Shown here piece by piece: positions 6,908-8,370 of a stretch of DNA of 8,370 nt; position 1 is the stretch's first letter, and every line of letters begins with the position of its first letter. The translations under genes were made by a program, and so were the position numbers. The notes below the pieces were generated by a model. It saw only the letters and a list, made by a program, of their open reading frames with translations. It had not been told where the DNA came from and did no database searches. The stretch is from contig JAJTCL010000130.1 in NCBI GenBank assembly GCA_021323255.1, positions 1 through 8,370 of the forward strand. The letters are read 5' to 3'. The stretch is from Propionibacteriaceae bacterium (lineage in GTDB: Bacteria; Actinomycetota; Actinomycetes; Propionibacteriales; Propionibacteriaceae).

Positions 6908-8053
6908 ATGTACTGGGCCTCCCGCCGAGTGAGCGAACGTCGCAACCTGTCTTTCAAAGCTGAGACGAGAGCAGCTGCCGGCGCTGCCCTCGAAGTCGCG
7001 GCCGGCAAAGTCGAGCGGCTGGCTACTGACCACCCCGACTACTTTCCGCTCTACACCGATCAAGGCCGTTGGAAGCATGGCAAGGAAGCCTGGACCAACT
7101 GGTGCGAGGGCTTCCTGGGCGGCCAGATGTGGCTATTCCATGAGCTTGGTCTCGGTGAAGACTGGAGGGTGCGCGCCGAGCACTACAGCAAGCTCGTCGA
7201 GGAGCGCCAGTACGACGACCAGGTTCATGATCTTGGGTTCGTGCTCTGTCCGACGTGGAAGAAGTGGTGGGAGCTGACCGGCGACGACACCCGCCGCCAG
7301 GTCGTCATCCAGGGTGGCACGACCATGGCCACGCGGTTCAACACCAAAGGCAAGTACCTGCGCTCGTTCCTAGCACCGGATTCGATCTTTATCGACATCA
7401 TGATGAACGTTGGGATCATTGCTGTCGCAGGGCTGGAGACCGGTGATCAAAATCTAATCGATATCGCTGAGCAGCACTGTGAGACGACGCGCAAGTACCT
7501 GGTGCGCGGCGATGGGTCGACCAGCCATGAAGGCATCTTTGATCTTGATTCTGGAGAGTTCCTGCGCCAGACGACCCAACAGGGCTGGCGCGACGATTCC
7601 TCATGGGCGCGCGGGCTGGCCTGGTCACTGTATGGGTTCACGTCCATGTACTCCCTGACTGGCAATCCGCACTGGCTGGCCACCGCCCAGCTGACCGCGG
7701 ACTACTGGCTGGAGCACACGTCCGGCGCTGATCCAGTGCCACCGAATGACTTCGATGAGCCCGATCCGGTACGTCGCTGGGAGTCTTCGGCCGCGGCATG
7801 CGCCGCGAGCGGATTGATCATGCTCGCATCTCTGGCTACTGATGATGATCAAGCTCGGCGCTACCACGACCAGGCCGAAGTCACCGTCGCGCGGCTCTGC
7901 GAGCCGGAGTTCGTAGCCTACGAGGATGCCTGGGAGGGCGTACTCAAGCACGGGTCGTACCACGAGGCCAAGCAGCTCGGAGTCGACGAAAGCGTCATGT
8001 GGGGCGAGTACTTCTTCGTCGAAACACTTGCCCGGGTGGTGCAGGCACCATGA
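6908..8053 (+). CDS. Unsaturated glucuronyl hydrolase, glycoside hydrolase family 88
   Basis: GH88 enzymes hydrate the 4,5-double bond of the unsaturated uronic acid that polysaccharide lyases leave at the non-reducing end of oligosaccharides, so the residue falls off. The product has 381 residues (family about 370-400) and no signal peptide, so it acts on imported substrate in the cytoplasm. Landmarks: VHDLGF with Asp108, IDIMMN with Asp163, SHEGIF with His207, QQGWRDDSSWARGLAWSLYGF with Gln225, WESSAAACAASGL, and the end VDESVMWGEYFFVETLARV. Asp163, His207 and Gln225 keep the exact spacing of Asp149, His193 and Gln211 in Bacillus sp. GL1 UGL, and Asp108 fits Asp88, so the enzyme should be active. 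GAGGT at 6895-6899 supports ATG 6908, 11 bp after the aldehyde dehydrogenase stop. Its TGA overlaps the next ATG. GH105 is the nearest alternative. No polysaccharide lyase is in view. Confidence 0.88.
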   Translation: MYWASRRVSERRNLSFKAETRAAAGAALEVAAGKVERLATDHPDYFPLYTDQGRWKHGKEAWTNWCEGFLGGQMWLFHELGLGEDWRVRAEHYSKLVEERQYDDQVHDLGFVLCPTWKKWWELTGDDTRRQVVIQGGTTMATRFNTKGKYLRSFLAPDSIFIDIMMNVGIIAVAGLETGDQNLIDIAEQHCETTRKYLVRGDGSTSHEGIFDLDSGEFLRQTTQQGWRDDSSWARGLAWSLYGFTSMYSLTGNPHWLATAQLTADYWLEHTSGADPVPPNDFDEPDPVRRWESSAAACAASGLIMLASLATDDDQARRYHDQAEVTVARLCEPEFVAYEDAWEGVLKHGSYHEAKQLGVDESVMWGEYFFVETLARVVQAP

Positions 8054-8370
8054 CCGCGACGGTCAACCGGCCGCTGCTCAGCGAGCGGCTTGCCAGCAGC
8101 AAGGTGATCGCGGTGCTCCGTACTTCCCAGGTCTCCGCCATTGCCCCGGTCTGCGACGTACTCGTAGAGGAAGGCATCCTCAGCCTGGAATTGACCCTCA
8201 CCACTCCCGGCCTGCTCGATGCTCTCGAGGACTTGGTTGACCGGTACGGGAACAGCGCCGATGTCGGTGTCGGCACCGTTGTCACCGAGTCGGAGGCGCA
8301 ACGGACCATGGACTGCGGCGCGCAATACCTGGTGACCCCGACCATGAACCTGCCGGTGGTCGATCTCGCC
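8050..8370 (+). CDS. KDPG/KHG aldolase family protein, N-terminal part
   Basis: The first 107 codons are present; the gene runs off the right edge. It begins at ATG 8050, overlapping the GH88 stop (ATGA), so the two are probably translationally coupled. Class I KDPG aldolase landmarks are VIAVLR (residues 19-24), SLELTLTTP (45-53) with Glu47 equivalent to catalytic Glu45 of E. coli Eda, VGVGTVV with Thr76 equivalent to Thr73, and GAQYLVTP (90-97). The Schiff-base Lys lies beyond the window. The family cleaves 2-keto-3-deoxy-6-phosphogluconate or related 2-keto-3-deoxy acids to pyruvate and an aldehyde, the last step of uronate breakdown, which matches the GH88 gene just before it. Thr51 replaces the Arg49 seen in Eda, so the exact substrate may differ (KDPGal or another keto-deoxy acid). 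Confidence 0.85.
   Translation, partial: MTATVNRPLLSERLASSKVIAVLRTSQVSAIAPVCDVLVEEGILSLELTLTTPGLLDALEDLVDRYGNSADVGVGTVVTESEAQRTMDCGAQYLVTPTMNLPVVDLA

Noticed and set aside
1..8370. Mobile elements, CRISPR arrays, tRNA or rRNA genes
   Set aside because: No transposase motifs, terminal inverted repeats, regularly spaced repeats or cloverleaf-like sequences were seen on either strand.

Overview
The window reads as high-GC actinomycete DNA. Codons strongly favour G/C at the third position, a GTG start and 4-bp stop/start overlaps occur, and the regulator and enzyme sequences have an actinobacterial look. The exact genus cannot be fixed from the sequence. Every gene I can support lies on the + strand.

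Layout: (1) positions 2-160 hold the C-terminal end of an integral membrane protein cut by the window edge. (2) Positions 161-286 are an AT-rich intergenic region with a candidate promoter and two near-identical palindromic operators, 21 bp apart. (3) Positions 287-1213 encode a LacI-family regulator whose C-terminal end is broken: its missing tail is still readable in another frame up to 1284. (4) From 1313 to the right edge runs a tightly packed operon: family I CoA-transferase (propionate CoA-transferase type), GMC flavoprotein alcohol dehydrogenase, enoyl-CoA hydratase, NAD(P)-aldehyde dehydrogenase, GH88 unsaturated glucuronyl hydrolase, and the N-terminal 107 codons of a KDPG-aldolase-family enzyme that continues beyond the window.

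How the genes may work together: two chemistries share one transcription unit. The last two genes fit catabolism of unsaturated uronic acids. GH88 frees 4-deoxy-hexeneuronic acid from a lyase-generated oligosaccharide or glycoside, and the aldolase would split a 2-keto-3-deoxy sugar acid phosphate. The first four genes fit oxidation of a small alcohol to an aldehyde and acid, CoA activation, and hydration of an enoyl-CoA. Their family composition resembles the acrylate/3-hydroxypropionate modules known from DMSP degraders (CoA-transferase, enoyl-CoA hydratase, GMC dehydrogenase, aldehyde dehydrogenase), although the CoA-transferase and aldehyde dehydrogenase subfamilies differ. The union of both sets under one LacI-type control region is the most unusual thing here. 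One reading is degradation of a glycoside whose uronate and alcohol aglycone are both consumed. That reading is inference.

The regulator defect, a Met in place of the second catalytic residue of the GMC enzyme, and a Thr replacing the usual Arg in the aldolase active site are the main molecular oddities.
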